NCBI GenBank assembly: GCA_003246765.1
Contig: QKDA01000075.1
Span: 1 to 59,766, forward strand
Length of the DNA stretch: 59,766 nt
Direction: 5' to 3'
Source: Spirochaetales bacterium
GTDB taxonomy: Bacteria > Spirochaetota > Spirochaetia > Treponematales > Treponemataceae
Below the pieces are notes generated by a model. The model had not been told where the DNA came from. It did not search any database and saw nothing but the letters and a program-made list of their open reading frames with translations. Shown piece after piece: positions 30,563-39,162 of this stretch; the stretch's first letter is position 1; each line of letters opens with the position of its first letter. Made by a program: the position numbers and the translations under genes.

Positions 30563-31693
30563 TTAGCGTATCCGCGCCGCTGCGCGCTTGAGGCCCTGCC
30601 GAAGGGCCCCGGGACGGAAGGGGTGGAGGAGCTGCGCGAGGCGCATCTTGTCGAACCGGGCGAAACGGGCTACCCCCAAGAGCTTGTCCACAATCCTGCG
30701 AATCTCCGCCGCCGTGTCCGGAATGTCCCGCGCGGTCCGGTGAAGGGCCGCTTCCGAGTAGGCCGCCACGTGCTGGACCACCGCCTCCAGGAGAAAGTCG
30801 TCGAAGGGCACCTCCACCACGGCGGAAGGCACTTCCACTACCGTGCCTGCTTTCTCGTAGCCGAGCCCCTGAACCCCCCGGGCGAAGGCGGCAATGGCCT
30901 CCGCCTCGAGTTTGTTCGGCCGTATGGAGGGCAGATAGAGGGAGGGGATCCTCTGGTCGAGGTTGGCTTCTACCCAGGTTAAGGGGGCTATGTCCAGGGG
31001 ATTGTCGTAGGCCGTAAGGCTTCCCGGAAAGCTTCGCTCCAGGGCCCTGGCAAAGGCACCGTTCCCTGCGGTGGGCCCCGCGAGGGCATGAATCGAGAAA
31101 CGGACCCGGGAACCGAGCCCTTCCGCCTCCAGGGCCTCCTTCAGGTAGAGGGCGAAAACCCCTGCCATGAGGCCCCCGAGGCTGTGGCCGGTGACCGCGA
31201 GGCTGAGGGTTTTCCCCTTGTCCGCGCGAAGCCCGTCCAGGAGCCATCCGAGCAGGGTCTGCCCCCGCCACCGGAGATCCGCGTGAATTTCCAGGGCCGT
31301 GTCCGCGGCCATGGAGATCCATGCGTCCCTATGGGGGCTGGAGGGGCTCCTGCGGGTCCATGGAACGAGGCCGTTAACCGAGAGATCCTGGAAGATCCAG
31401 CTTGAGACGGAACCGGGATTCGTTCCCCGGATTACCAGGGTCATCCCGAGCTCCTTCCCGTCCGAGGGTTCCCTCACCAGGTACATGAGGCTGTCCGTCA
31501 GGATAATGCCCCGTTTGCGGTAGGCAACCGGCCCCCAGGGAACGTCGGAAAAGCCAAGCTCCCCCCGGGCCGTCTCCAGGGCCTTCGAGACCTCCCTTTC
31601 TACCCTCGCGGGACTGGGGCTCCAGCAGCCCGCATAGGCCAGGTAGGACAGGAGGGTCATTCGTTCGGCGACGGTAAGGGGGTTTTGTGTCAT
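30563..31693 (-). CDS. Class 3 lipase family protein
   Basis: A 376-residue alpha/beta-hydrolase of the fungal-lipase-like (class 3) family. The nucleophile elbow is LAVTGHSLGGLMAGVFALYL. An upstream TLVIRGTNPGSVSSWIFQDL and a later SLTAYDNPLDIAPLTW fit the catalytic layout. No signal peptide is visible, so it is probably intracellular. The ATG overlaps the stop of the triple-fusion gene as ATGA. Substrate unknown. Confidence 0.85.
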   Translation of the reverse strand: MTQNPLTVAERMTLLSYLAYAGCWSPSPARVEREVSKALETARGELGFSDVPWGPVAYRKRGIILTDSLMYLVREPSDGKELGMTLVIRGTNPGSVSSWIFQDLSVNGLVPWTRRSPSSPHRDAWISMAADTALEIHADLRWRGQTLLGWLLDGLRADKGKTLSLAVTGHSLGGLMAGVFALYLKEALEAEGLGSRVRFSIHALAGPTAGNGAFARALERSFPGSLTAYDNPLDIAPLTWVEANLDQRIPSLYLPSIRPNKLEAEAIAAFARGVQGLGYEKAGTVVEVPSAVVEVPFDDFLLEAVVQHVAAYSEAALHRTARDIPDTAAEIRRIVDKLLGVARFARFDKMRLAQLLHPFRPGALRQGLKRAAARIR

Positions 31694-33720
31694 GGTGTTG
31701 CCCACTCCGCGAGGGCTTGGGCGACCTCGGAGGGCCGCTCTTGATGGGGAAGGTGCCCCGTATCGGGCATCTCGCGCCAGGTTACGTCGGAGCCAGCCTC
31801 CCCGAGGGCCTCCTTGAGGGCAGAACTGCCCCGGAGAGAGAGAATACGGTCCGCGGCGCCCCAAAGCGCGAAGAACCGGCATCCCAGATCGGCCTGGGTT
31901 TTCAGGAGGCGCCTGAAAGCGGGCCTTCCCGCGAGGGCCGTAAGGAGATAGCTCCTAAAGGACTGGTAGTAGGCCCTCATTTGGGACTCGCTCCCCACCC
32001 GGGCCATTACTCGCTTACGCAGGAAATCGCGGTCCTCCAGGGGAAGGGCCTCAAGATTCCAGTAATAGGGCGAGAGGGAGCGGAAGGCCGCTTCGGGGTC
32101 TTCCCGGTAGGCGCGGTACCTGCGCTCTCCCAGGCCCGGAAGGAAGGCGAGAAAAAGGCGGGGATCGATTTTTTCCGCCGTCGGCAAGCCCCCGTCGAGA
32201 AAGGCCAGGCCCGACACCTCGTTACCTACCTGCGCGCACGCGAGTTCGCACACCGCGGCTCCCAAAGAGCTTCCGGCTAGGAATATCTTCCGCTGGCCTC
32301 CGTCTGTGGCCCGGACAAAGCGTATTACCGAGGCCAAAGCCTCTGCATGGGTTTTCATGGATACCCTTCCCGCCGCGGGGGAACGGCCAAACCCGGGCAG
32401 GTCCGGTGCCGCCGCCCTGAAGCCCTTCGCCGAGAGGAGGGGAAGGAGGGAACGCCAGGAATCCGCCTCGTCCCCGAGGCCGTGTACCAGAATGAAGACA
32501 GGGTTTTCCTCCTCCAGTCCCCGTTCCGCTGCGCAGGGACGGGTGTCGTAGAGGAAAAGCGGCTCTCCCCCGGGCCCTTCGCACCAACGGCCGAAGGGGG
32601 CCAGGGACGGTACCGGGGGCATAGGGAGGGGGGATCGGGGCAGCAGGAATTCGATTTGGTCCAAGTCGTTGCCGCCGAGTCCCCGGCAGCGGTACTCCCT
32701 GTAGGGAAGGCCCCCTTCCTTGCGGGCGACGGCGCAGCTTGCCAGGTTCCTGCGGTCCGCGGGATACCGGTAGAACCGGGCCGGGAGCCGGCTCCGCGCC
32801 CACTGAAGGAGACAGCCCGCCGCCTCGGAACCGAGGCCCCGTCCCCAAGCCTCCCTTCGGAGCCACAACCCGACTTCGGGAAGGGGAGAATCGATTGCGT
32901 GGAGCCCGAGGCAACCCAGGAATGATCCGTCCTCCCGGGACCGGAGGGCGAACTGAAGTCCCCTTCCGGATCGCCGGTCCTCATCGGCCTCCGCGATGAA
33001 TGAGTCGGTTTCGCTTATGTCCCTGGCCGGGGCGGGGTACATGTAGCGGGCAACCTCCGGGGTAAAGGAGGCGAAAACCTCCTCCCGGTGGGCTTTCGAG
33101 AGGGGTTCCAAAATGAGTCGGGGCGAAAAGAGGGTGAGGGTTGCCGCTTCGGCGGGGGAAAAACGCCCGGGTTCCCGGTTCAGGGCCATGCGCCTGAGCG
33201 TCTGGAGCACCCGAATCTCCCTAAGGAGCCAGGCGGGATTCGGTACGGAGCTGTCCGACTGTATGGCGCGGTTGGCCCTGAGGGCTTCCCCGGGGTTTAC
33301 GAAGGAGGCCTCGAAGCCAAGCTCCCGTTCGTAGTCGTCCAGATCCGTTTCACCTGCCTCGCCGTCCACCTCGCACAGGTAGTAGAGGGAGCGCATCTCC
33401 ATAGCCTTGTCCGGCTCCCTGCCGAGGCGCCGCTCATCCGCCGCGATCAGGGGCCCCGTCAGGGAAAGGAGTCTATGTCCCGTTTCCTCCGCTACCTCCC
33501 TCGCCAGGGCCTCCTCCGGGGTTTCTCCAGGCTCCAGGCCCCCTCCGGGGAATTTCCAGTCCCCTACCGCCGCGGACCTAACCATGAGAAGCCTTCCTTC
33601 CCGGTAAACCACGGCCCTTAGGGCCAGCCGGCGAAAGACTCCCTGGGGGGCGAAATCCTTGGGGCAGGAATCGATGGCGATTCGGATTGTTCCCTCGGGA
33701 AGGGGGGGGAAGGATTCCAT
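31690..33720 (-). CDS. Triple-domain fusion: Nudix hydrolase, GNAT acetyltransferase, alpha/beta-hydrolase
   Basis: A 676-residue cytoplasmic protein with three complete enzyme-like domains. Residues about 28-175 are Nudix, with a full Nudix box GGGLEPGETPEEALAREVAE ending ETGHRL. Residues about 195-365 are a RimJ-type GNAT: RLILEPLSKAHREEVFASFT, GCLGLHAIDSPLPEVGLWLR, REAWGRGLGSEAAGCLLQWA. Residues about 390-676 are an alpha/beta-hydrolase: FILVHGLGDEADSWRSLLPL, nucleophile elbow LAGSSLGAAV, and catalytic His in DTGHLPHQERP. The frame is continuous with no stop. It lies 7 bp after the ABC permease gene and overlaps the lipase start. Confidence 0.9.
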   Translation of the reverse strand: MESFPPLPEGTIRIAIDSCPKDFAPQGVFRRLALRAVVYREGRLLMVRSAAVGDWKFPGGGLEPGETPEEALAREVAEETGHRLLSLTGPLIAADERRLGREPDKAMEMRSLYYLCEVDGEAGETDLDDYERELGFEASFVNPGEALRANRAIQSDSSVPNPAWLLREIRVLQTLRRMALNREPGRFSPAEAATLTLFSPRLILEPLSKAHREEVFASFTPEVARYMYPAPARDISETDSFIAEADEDRRSGRGLQFALRSREDGSFLGCLGLHAIDSPLPEVGLWLRREAWGRGLGSEAAGCLLQWARSRLPARFYRYPADRRNLASCAVARKEGGLPYREYRCRGLGGNDLDQIEFLLPRSPLPMPPVPSLAPFGRWCEGPGGEPLFLYDTRPCAAERGLEEENPVFILVHGLGDEADSWRSLLPLLSAKGFRAAAPDLPGFGRSPAAGRVSMKTHAEALASVIRFVRATDGGQRKIFLAGSSLGAAVCELACAQVGNEVSGLAFLDGGLPTAEKIDPRLFLAFLPGLGERRYRAYREDPEAAFRSLSPYYWNLEALPLEDRDFLRKRVMARVGSESQMRAYYQSFRSYLLTALAGRPAFRRLLKTQADLGCRFFALWGAADRILSLRGSSALKEALGEAGSDVTWREMPDTGHLPHQERPSEVAQALAEWATP

Positions 33721-33727
33721 GGCAGCC

Positions 33728-34372
33728 TCAGTAGCGGGCCCGTTGGGAGCGAACCGCCAGGGAAAGGGAGAAGTTCACCGTAAAGTAAACCATGAGCAGG
33801 GTCGCGAAGAGCATGAATACCTGGGTGCCGTTGGCGAAGGTTCCCATGATGATCATGCCCTTGCCCGTGAGCTCCTCTATGCCGACAGCCCAGAGAAAGG
33901 AGGTGTCCTTGATCACGGTTATGAATTGGGACAGCAGCGAGGGAAGCATGTTGCGCAGGGCCTGGGGGAGAATGATCGCCTTCAGGGCGCCTCCCTTGGT
34001 GAAGCCCTGGGAATAGGCCGCCTCGTACTGGCCCTTTTTGATCGAATTGAGCCCGCCCCGCACGATCTCGGCAATGACCGCCGAGGTGAACAGGGTCATG
34101 GACAGGATTCCCGTGTCTATGGCCTTCATGGGAACCAGGAATCGCATGGCGAGAATTACCAGGAGATTAGGCACGTTGCGGAAGAACTCTATGTACGCCG
34201 AGCAGAGCCGCGATACGAGACGGTTGTGGCCGCCCTTTCCCAGCGCGAGGAAGATGCCGAAGACGATGCTGAAGAGGATCGTCATGCACGCGATATACAG
34301 GGTGGTCTGAAGCCCCCGAAGCAAAAAGAGGAGATTGACGGGGGTGAATACCTTTGCCAGGGCCTCGGTCAT
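33728..34372 (-). CDS. Polar amino-acid ABC transporter permease 2
   Basis: A 214-residue HisM/GlnP-type permease. Typical elements are LRGLQTTLYIACMTILFSIV at the start, the EAA-like loop GLNSIKKGQYEAAYSQGFTK, and KAIILPQALRNMLPSLLSQF. It forms the membrane channel with permease 1. It overlaps the permease 1 stop by 4 bp. Confidence 0.95.
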   Translation of the reverse strand: MTEALAKVFTPVNLLFLLRGLQTTLYIACMTILFSIVFGIFLALGKGGHNRLVSRLCSAYIEFFRNVPNLLVILAMRFLVPMKAIDTGILSMTLFTSAVIAEIVRGGLNSIKKGQYEAAYSQGFTKGGALKAIILPQALRNMLPSLLSQFITVIKDTSFLWAVGIEELTGKGMIIMGTFANGTQVFMLFATLLMVYFTVNFSLSLAVRSQRARY

Positions 34373-35109
34373 GCGGGGGTCCTCCCGGTCGCGGCGGCGG
34401 GAGACTTACGCCCCGGCGCCTTTCGGCTTTCCGCCGACGTGTCCCCGGCGTGAAAAATCTCCTCGAGCCTGCGGGAAAGCCGGGTGAGGGGATAGCAGAG
34501 CGAGAAATAAAGGAGCCCCGTGAAAACGTAGGCCGGCCCGTAGTAGAGGTTGCCGCTGGACCAGGAATCCGTATGGTACATGAGGTCGCCTCCGGCGATG
34601 ATGGCGAGGACCGAGCTGTTCTTGATCAGGTTCACCGCCACGTTCGTGAGGGGCGGCAGCATTACCTTGATGGCCTGGGGCAGGACGATGTGGCTCATGG
34701 CCCCGGCGTAGGTGAATCCCTGGGAATAGGCCGCCTCGAGCTGTCCCCGGGGGATGGCCCCGATGCCTGTCCTCACGACCTCCGCGACGTAGGCCCCCGT
34801 ATAGATCGCAAGGGCCGCGAAGCCGATGATCAGGGTAGGGAGCACGACGCCGATATAGGGCAGGCCGTTATACCAGAAAAAGACCTGGATCACGAGCGGT
34901 GTGTTTTGTATGAATTCGACGTACACGCGGTTAACCGTCCGGAGGAAGGCGCTGCGGGACGTCGCGAAGGTGCCGAACACCGCCCCGAGAGCCAGGGCGA
35001 TAAGGAGGGCCACCGACGACACGATAACCGTCGTCAGCAGCCCCTGTCCGAACACTTTCCAATCGACAAGCAGGGCTTGCCATTTGAAGAGCGCGAACGG
35101 ACCGGTCAT
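34369..35109 (-). CDS. Polar amino-acid ABC transporter permease 1
   Basis: A 246-residue HisM/GlnP-type permease. It has QGLLTTVIVSSVALLIALAL, FIQNTPLVIQVFFWYNGLPY, and the EAA-like loop GIGAIPRGQLEAAYSQGFTY followed by MSHIVLPQAIKVMLPPLTN. The C-terminal 25 residues after the last membrane segment are Ala/Pro/Lys-rich and not conserved in type. It begins 1 bp after the binding-protein gene ends. Confidence 0.95.
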   Translation of the reverse strand: MTGPFALFKWQALLVDWKVFGQGLLTTVIVSSVALLIALALGAVFGTFATSRSAFLRTVNRVYVEFIQNTPLVIQVFFWYNGLPYIGVVLPTLIIGFAALAIYTGAYVAEVVRTGIGAIPRGQLEAAYSQGFTYAGAMSHIVLPQAIKVMLPPLTNVAVNLIKNSSVLAIIAGGDLMYHTDSWSSGNLYYGPAYVFTGLLYFSLCYPLTRLSRRLEEIFHAGDTSAESRKAPGRKSPAAATGRTPA

Positions 35110-35110
35110 A

Positions 35111-35902
35111 TCACCTCAGGCCCCACTTGTCCAGGAGCGCCTTCAGGGAACCGTCGGCCTTCATCTTGGCGATTACCCCGTTCGCGACGGCGGCGAGGTT
35201 TTTGTTCGCGAGCTTGGTGGCCGCCCCGTACTGCTGGGGCGCGAAGCGTTCCTCCAGGATGACCGAGTTGGCGTCCACGTAGCCGGCGAGAATGGCGGCG
35301 TCCACCGAGAAGGCGTCGACGCGGCCCGATTCGAGGGCGGTCTTGATCTCGGGATAGCTGGCGTACTCGGAGAACTTGAGGGTAAACCCGCCCTCCGCCG
35401 CCGCCGCGTCCAGGGATTTCTTGGTGGTGGCGCTCTGGGCTACGCCGACGGTTTTGCCCGCCAGGTCCTTCAGGAGCCTATATCCCGAATCCTTTTTCAC
35501 CAGGAGGGCGACGCCGTCGGTGAAGTAGGGATCGGTGAAGTTGTAGCTGAGCTTGCGCTCCTCGGTAATCGTAAAGGTGGCGATGACCATGTCCAGTTCG
35601 CCGGAATCGAGGAGGGGGCCGCGGGTTTTCGCGGTTACGCCCTGGAATTCCACCTTCGAGGGATCCCCGAGGATCTCCTTGGCCATGGCCCGGGCTATGT
35701 CGATCTCGAGACCCGAGATCTCGCCGGTGGCGGGATCCTTAAGGCCGAACTTGGGTACGTCGACCTTCACCCCTACTTTCAGCACCCCGGCTTTCTTGAT
35801 GGCGTCGATCTCGGTGGTTCCGTCTTTGGAACCTCCCGCGAAGGAGAGGGTGAGCGCTCCGGCGAGGAGCGCTCCGGTGAGGATGGTGCGGATTCGTTTC
35901 AT
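35111..35902 (-). CDS. Polar amino-acid ABC transporter substrate-binding protein (family 3)
   Basis: A 263-residue periplasmic binding protein. The signal peptide (about 1-22, LLAGALTLSFAGG) lacks a lipobox cysteine, so it is soluble or membrane-tethered by other means. The domain shows KKAGVLKVGVKVDVPKFGL, GLEIDIARAMAKEILGD, IATFTITEERKLSYNFTDPY and KTVGVAQSATTKKSLD. These are standard SBP_bac_3 features. The ligand is probably a polar amino acid such as glutamine, glutamate or aspartate. Confidence 0.94.
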   Translation of the reverse strand: MKRIRTILTGALLAGALTLSFAGGSKDGTTEIDAIKKAGVLKVGVKVDVPKFGLKDPATGEISGLEIDIARAMAKEILGDPSKVEFQGVTAKTRGPLLDSGELDMVIATFTITEERKLSYNFTDPYFTDGVALLVKKDSGYRLLKDLAGKTVGVAQSATTKKSLDAAAAEGGFTLKFSEYASYPEIKTALESGRVDAFSVDAAILAGYVDANSVILEERFAPQQYGAATKLANKNLAAVANGVIAKMKADGSLKALLDKWGLR

Positions 35903-35974
35903 GCGCGTTCTCCTTTAAAAAAACATTTACTTAAAAAATCGATGTTCACGTTGTCCATGCCGGGCCGGCAAACC

Positions 35975-36703
35975 TCACTTACGGAGTATCTTGCCCAGGA
36001 AGGCCTTTGCCCGGGGATGCTCGGGATTCGTGAAAAAGTGGTCCGGGCTTCCCGTTTCCAGTATTTCCCCGTCGTCCATGAACACTACCCGGTCGGCGAC
36101 CTCGCGGGCGAAACCCATCTCGTGGGTAACCACCACCATGGTGATGTTTTCCTTGGAAAGACCGATCATGACGTCGAGCACTTCCTGGATCATTTCCGGG
36201 TCGAGGGCGCTGGTGGGCTCGTCGAAGAGCATGATCTTGGGGTTCATGCTCAGGGCCCGCGCGATGGCCACCCGCTGCTGCTGTCCCCCTGAAAGCTGCG
36301 AGGGATAGGAGTCGAGCTTGTCCTTTAACCCGACTCGGTCCAGGTATTTCACCGCCGTCTCGGTGGCTTCCGCCTTTGGCCGCCTTTGGATCTTTATGGG
36401 GGCGAGGGTGCAGTTTTCCAGCACAGTCTTGTGGGGGTAAAGATTGAACTGCTGGAAGACCATGGCCGCGGATTCCCGCACTTTCCGCACCTGGGAATGG
36501 TGACCGTCCAGCGCGATTCCGTTTACCTGAATGTTGCCCGAACTGGGTTTTTCCAGGTAGTTCATGCAGCGGATCAGGGTACTCTTGCCGGAACCGCTTG
36601 GGCCGATGACCACGAGCTTCTCCCCTTCTTTAACCTTCAGGTTCACGTCCTTGAGCACGTGGAGTTTGCCGAAATGCTTGTTGACGTTTTCAAGCTGTAT
36701 CAT
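35975..36703 (-). CDS. Polar amino-acid ABC transporter ATP-binding protein (GlnQ-like)
   Basis: A 242-residue ATPase. It has Walker [11 protein letters not shown]-loop [17 protein letters not shown], signature [15 protein letters not shown], Walker [16 protein letters not shown] and H-loop [20 protein letters not shown]. All fit the GlnQ/HisP group. It is the first gene of the minus-strand operon; the next gene starts 72 bp further on. An AT-rich operator-like patch lies upstream. Confidence 0.96.
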   Translation of the reverse strand: MIQLENVNKHFGKLHVLKDVNLKVKEGEKLVVIGPSGSGKSTLIRCMNYLEKPSSGNIQVNGIALDGHHSQVRKVRESAAMVFQQFNLYPHKTVLENCTLAPIKIQRRPKAEATETAVKYLDRVGLKDKLDSYPSQLSGGQQQRVAIARALSMNPKIMLFDEPTSALDPEMIQEVLDVMIGLSKENITMVVVTHEMGFAREVADRVVFMDDGEILETGSPDHFFTNPEHPRAKAFLGKILRK

Positions 36704-36714
36704 AGTCAGCCTCC

Positions 36715-36765
36715 GTCAGTAAATATGCATAAATATACAGTTAATTCGAATAAATACACAATACT
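36715..36765 (-). promoter_or_regulatory. AT-rich region upstream of the amino-acid transporter with ARG-box-like palindromes
   Basis: In a G+C-rich genome this 50-bp patch is strikingly AT-rich. TGCATAAATATACA (36726-36739) fits the pattern TGNAT-N4-ATNCA of arginine-repressor boxes, and a second weaker copy lies about 20 bp away around 36745-36758 (TTCGAATAAATACA). This is a pattern match only; no ArgR gene is in the window. The patch also contains possible -10 sequences for the operon. Confidence 0.35.
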
Positions 36766-36810
36766 GCGGAGGGTTTTTCGGCTTCTTTTTTTACAGGATG
36801 CCGCGATACC

Positions 36811-39132
36811 TCAGGTTTTCACCAACGGGAGGAGGATTTCATCCTTCTCGCAGGTCCAACCGGAGATGGCGGAAGAGAGTATTCCCTTAACCTCCACCGA
36901 GAGTTTCCGGTAGGATCGGCAGGCGGGATCTCCCCGGGCAGTACGCCTGAGACGCAAGACGTCTCCCTCCCTGGTCCACTCCAGGGAATCCTCGCAGAAG
37001 GCCCCGTCCTCGTGTTCCAGGGATTCGCCGTCGTCGCCGTAGACCAGGGTGCGGCCCTGCGCCGCCTGTTCGTCGAGATACAGGGTGAGTCTAAGCTCAT
37101 CGGGTATCCCCTCATTGGTGACCGTGGCGGTTCCCGATCGGATAAACAAGGGCATGCGCTCCAGGGGGGCTTCGGCGAGAATCCAGCGCCCTCCCTCCAG
37201 GGGCTTTCCCGTATGCCAGTCGAACCATATGCCCCCGGGAAGGTAAACCTGCCTGATTCTCTGGCCCGGCCGTAGCACCGGCGCTCCCATGAGCCCCTGG
37301 GCGAAAAGGAACTGGTCGTGGATATGCCTGCACTCAGGGCTTTCCGGATAGTCCCAGAGCAGAGGCCTCATTACCGGCTGGAGGTCCCGGCAGGCGAGGT
37401 AGAAGGAGGCGTAAAGGTCGGGCATGAGCCGTTCCCTCAGCCTAATGGCCTCGGAAGCGGCGGCTTCGGTGGCGCCGTCGAAGGCCCACAGCTCCTGGCG
37501 GCGGGCGTGCTCCGCGCAGTGGTTTCGGGCGAAGGGGTAGAACATGCCCAGCTGGTACCAGCGGATGAGCAGCTCCGGGCTTGAATTGTAGGAAAAGCCC
37601 CCGATATCCGCCCCCGCGAAGGGAAGGGCGGACATGCCCATGTTGAGCAGCATCGGCATGGAAAGTTCCAGGTGTTCCCACATGCTCCGGTTGTCCCCGG
37701 TCCACAGGGCGGCATACCGTTGGATACCCGCGAAGCCCGCCCTGCTGAGGATGAAGGGTCTCGTGCCCCGGGCGGCGCGAACCGCTTCAAAGGTCGCCAT
37801 GCACTCGTAGTAGCCGTAGAGATTGTGGTAGCGGGCGTGGGAGTCCAGGGGCTCCTCGCCGTGGCAGACCGTGACGTCCATGGTGGACTCTTCGTTGAAA
37901 ACCGCCGGCTCGTTCATATCGTGCCAAATGCCGTCGACCCCGTGGCGGTCCATGAAGTCCACGACCTTCCGTCCCCACCACTGGCGCACGTCGGGGCGAA
38001 CGAAGTCGGGAAACACGCACTTTCCGGGCCATACGTCCCCGACGTAGGGTTTTCCGTCGGCGTAGCGGCATTCGTAGTCTTCGGCGATCATCTCGCGGTA
38101 GGTTTCGTATTCCGGGTCCGCCTTGATGGCGGGATCCACGATCGTCGTGAGGCGAATGCCGGAGGCCTGAAGCTCCCGGGAAAGGGCTTTGGGATCGGGG
38201 AAGGCGTCCTCGTCCCAGGTAAAGGTACGGTTGCCGTCCATGTAGTGGATGTCCAGGTGAATCGAGGCGCAGGGGAGGTTTCGCTCCGCGAATCCCCGGG
38301 CGACCTCCCGGACCTCCGCCTCGGTCTTGTAGCTGTACCGGGACTGATGGTGTGAAAGGGCCCACCGGGGCGGCAGGGTAGGGAAGCCCGTGAGGGCGCC
38401 GTACTGGGGAAGAACCTCCCTGAGATCCCGGCCCCCCAGGAGGTAGTAGTCGAGGTTTCCTCCGGGGGCGGAAATTCTCGCCAGGGAGGGATCCCTTTCG
38501 CCTAAGTCAAAACGGGTTCTCCAGGAGTTGTCCAGGTAGAAACCGCAGGCGATCCCCCTTCCGAGGCGCGTGAAAAAGGGAACCGAGACGTAGAGGGGAT
38601 CCGTGGTGGCGGTATGGGCGGAATAGACGTCGGAATTCCACATCTCGTAGCTTTTGCCCCGCTTGTCCAGGAATCCCGTCTTCTCCCCCATCCCGTAGAC
38701 GTTTTCTCCTGCCTCAAGCCGGTGGGTGAGGGTAAAGCCGCCCCGGCTCCATTCGACGGGGGCCCCGTCCCCTGAGAGGAAACGGCCGTCCAGGAGAACC
38801 TCCGCGGTGAAGTCCCGGGGGTTTACCAGGACCGTGAGCCTACCCCCGCGGATTTCAAGCGTTTCCTCCGGGGTTTGCCGGGCCTCGATCCGGGGCAAGG
38901 GCCGTTGCGGGGCTTGAACGATGCCCGTTTCCCGGTCCTTCCGGTAGTCCCCGAGCCAGGAGCGAACCCGGAGACCCGTCTCGCTTATAAAGGTGAACGA
39001 CAGGGCTCCGTTCTCGCCCCGGCAGGTTACGGTTCCGTCCCCGATATCGTATCCCTGCCAGCCTTTAAGCCGCCGGCCGATCCGCGGAAGGGAATCGTTT
39101 CGGGAAGAGGACAAGAGTTCGCTTGAGTTCAT
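36811..39132 (-). CDS. Glycoside hydrolase family 31 (alpha-glucosidase/alpha-xylosidase)
   Basis: A 773-residue enzyme without a signal peptide. The N-terminal beta-sandwich includes ENVYGMGEKTGFLDKRGK. The (beta/alpha)8 domain carries the nucleophile Asp in GIWHDMNEPAVF and the acid/base Asp in AALWTGDNRSMWEHL, followed by GADIGGF. GH31 enzymes release alpha-linked glucose or xylose from oligosaccharides. It lies 30 bp after a LacI-family gene on the same strand and is probably controlled by it. AAAGGA precedes the ATG. Confidence 0.94.
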   Translation of the reverse strand: MNSSELLSSSRNDSLPRIGRRLKGWQGYDIGDGTVTCRGENGALSFTFISETGLRVRSWLGDYRKDRETGIVQAPQRPLPRIEARQTPEETLEIRGGRLTVLVNPRDFTAEVLLDGRFLSGDGAPVEWSRGGFTLTHRLEAGENVYGMGEKTGFLDKRGKSYEMWNSDVYSAHTATTDPLYVSVPFFTRLGRGIACGFYLDNSWRTRFDLGERDPSLARISAPGGNLDYYLLGGRDLREVLPQYGALTGFPTLPPRWALSHHQSRYSYKTEAEVREVARGFAERNLPCASIHLDIHYMDGNRTFTWDEDAFPDPKALSRELQASGIRLTTIVDPAIKADPEYETYREMIAEDYECRYADGKPYVGDVWPGKCVFPDFVRPDVRQWWGRKVVDFMDRHGVDGIWHDMNEPAVFNEESTMDVTVCHGEEPLDSHARYHNLYGYYECMATFEAVRAARGTRPFILSRAGFAGIQRYAALWTGDNRSMWEHLELSMPMLLNMGMSALPFAGADIGGFSYNSSPELLIRWYQLGMFYPFARNHCAEHARRQELWAFDGATEAAASEAIRLRERLMPDLYASFYLACRDLQPVMRPLLWDYPESPECRHIHDQFLFAQGLMGAPVLRPGQRIRQVYLPGGIWFDWHTGKPLEGGRWILAEAPLERMPLFIRSGTATVTNEGIPDELRLTLYLDEQAAQGRTLVYGDDGESLEHEDGAFCEDSLEWTREGDVLRLRRTARGDPACRSYRKLSVEVKGILSSAISGWTCEKDEILLPLVKT

Positions 39133-39162
39133 GGCTAATCCTTTGCTTGGTATGGTTTCTTT

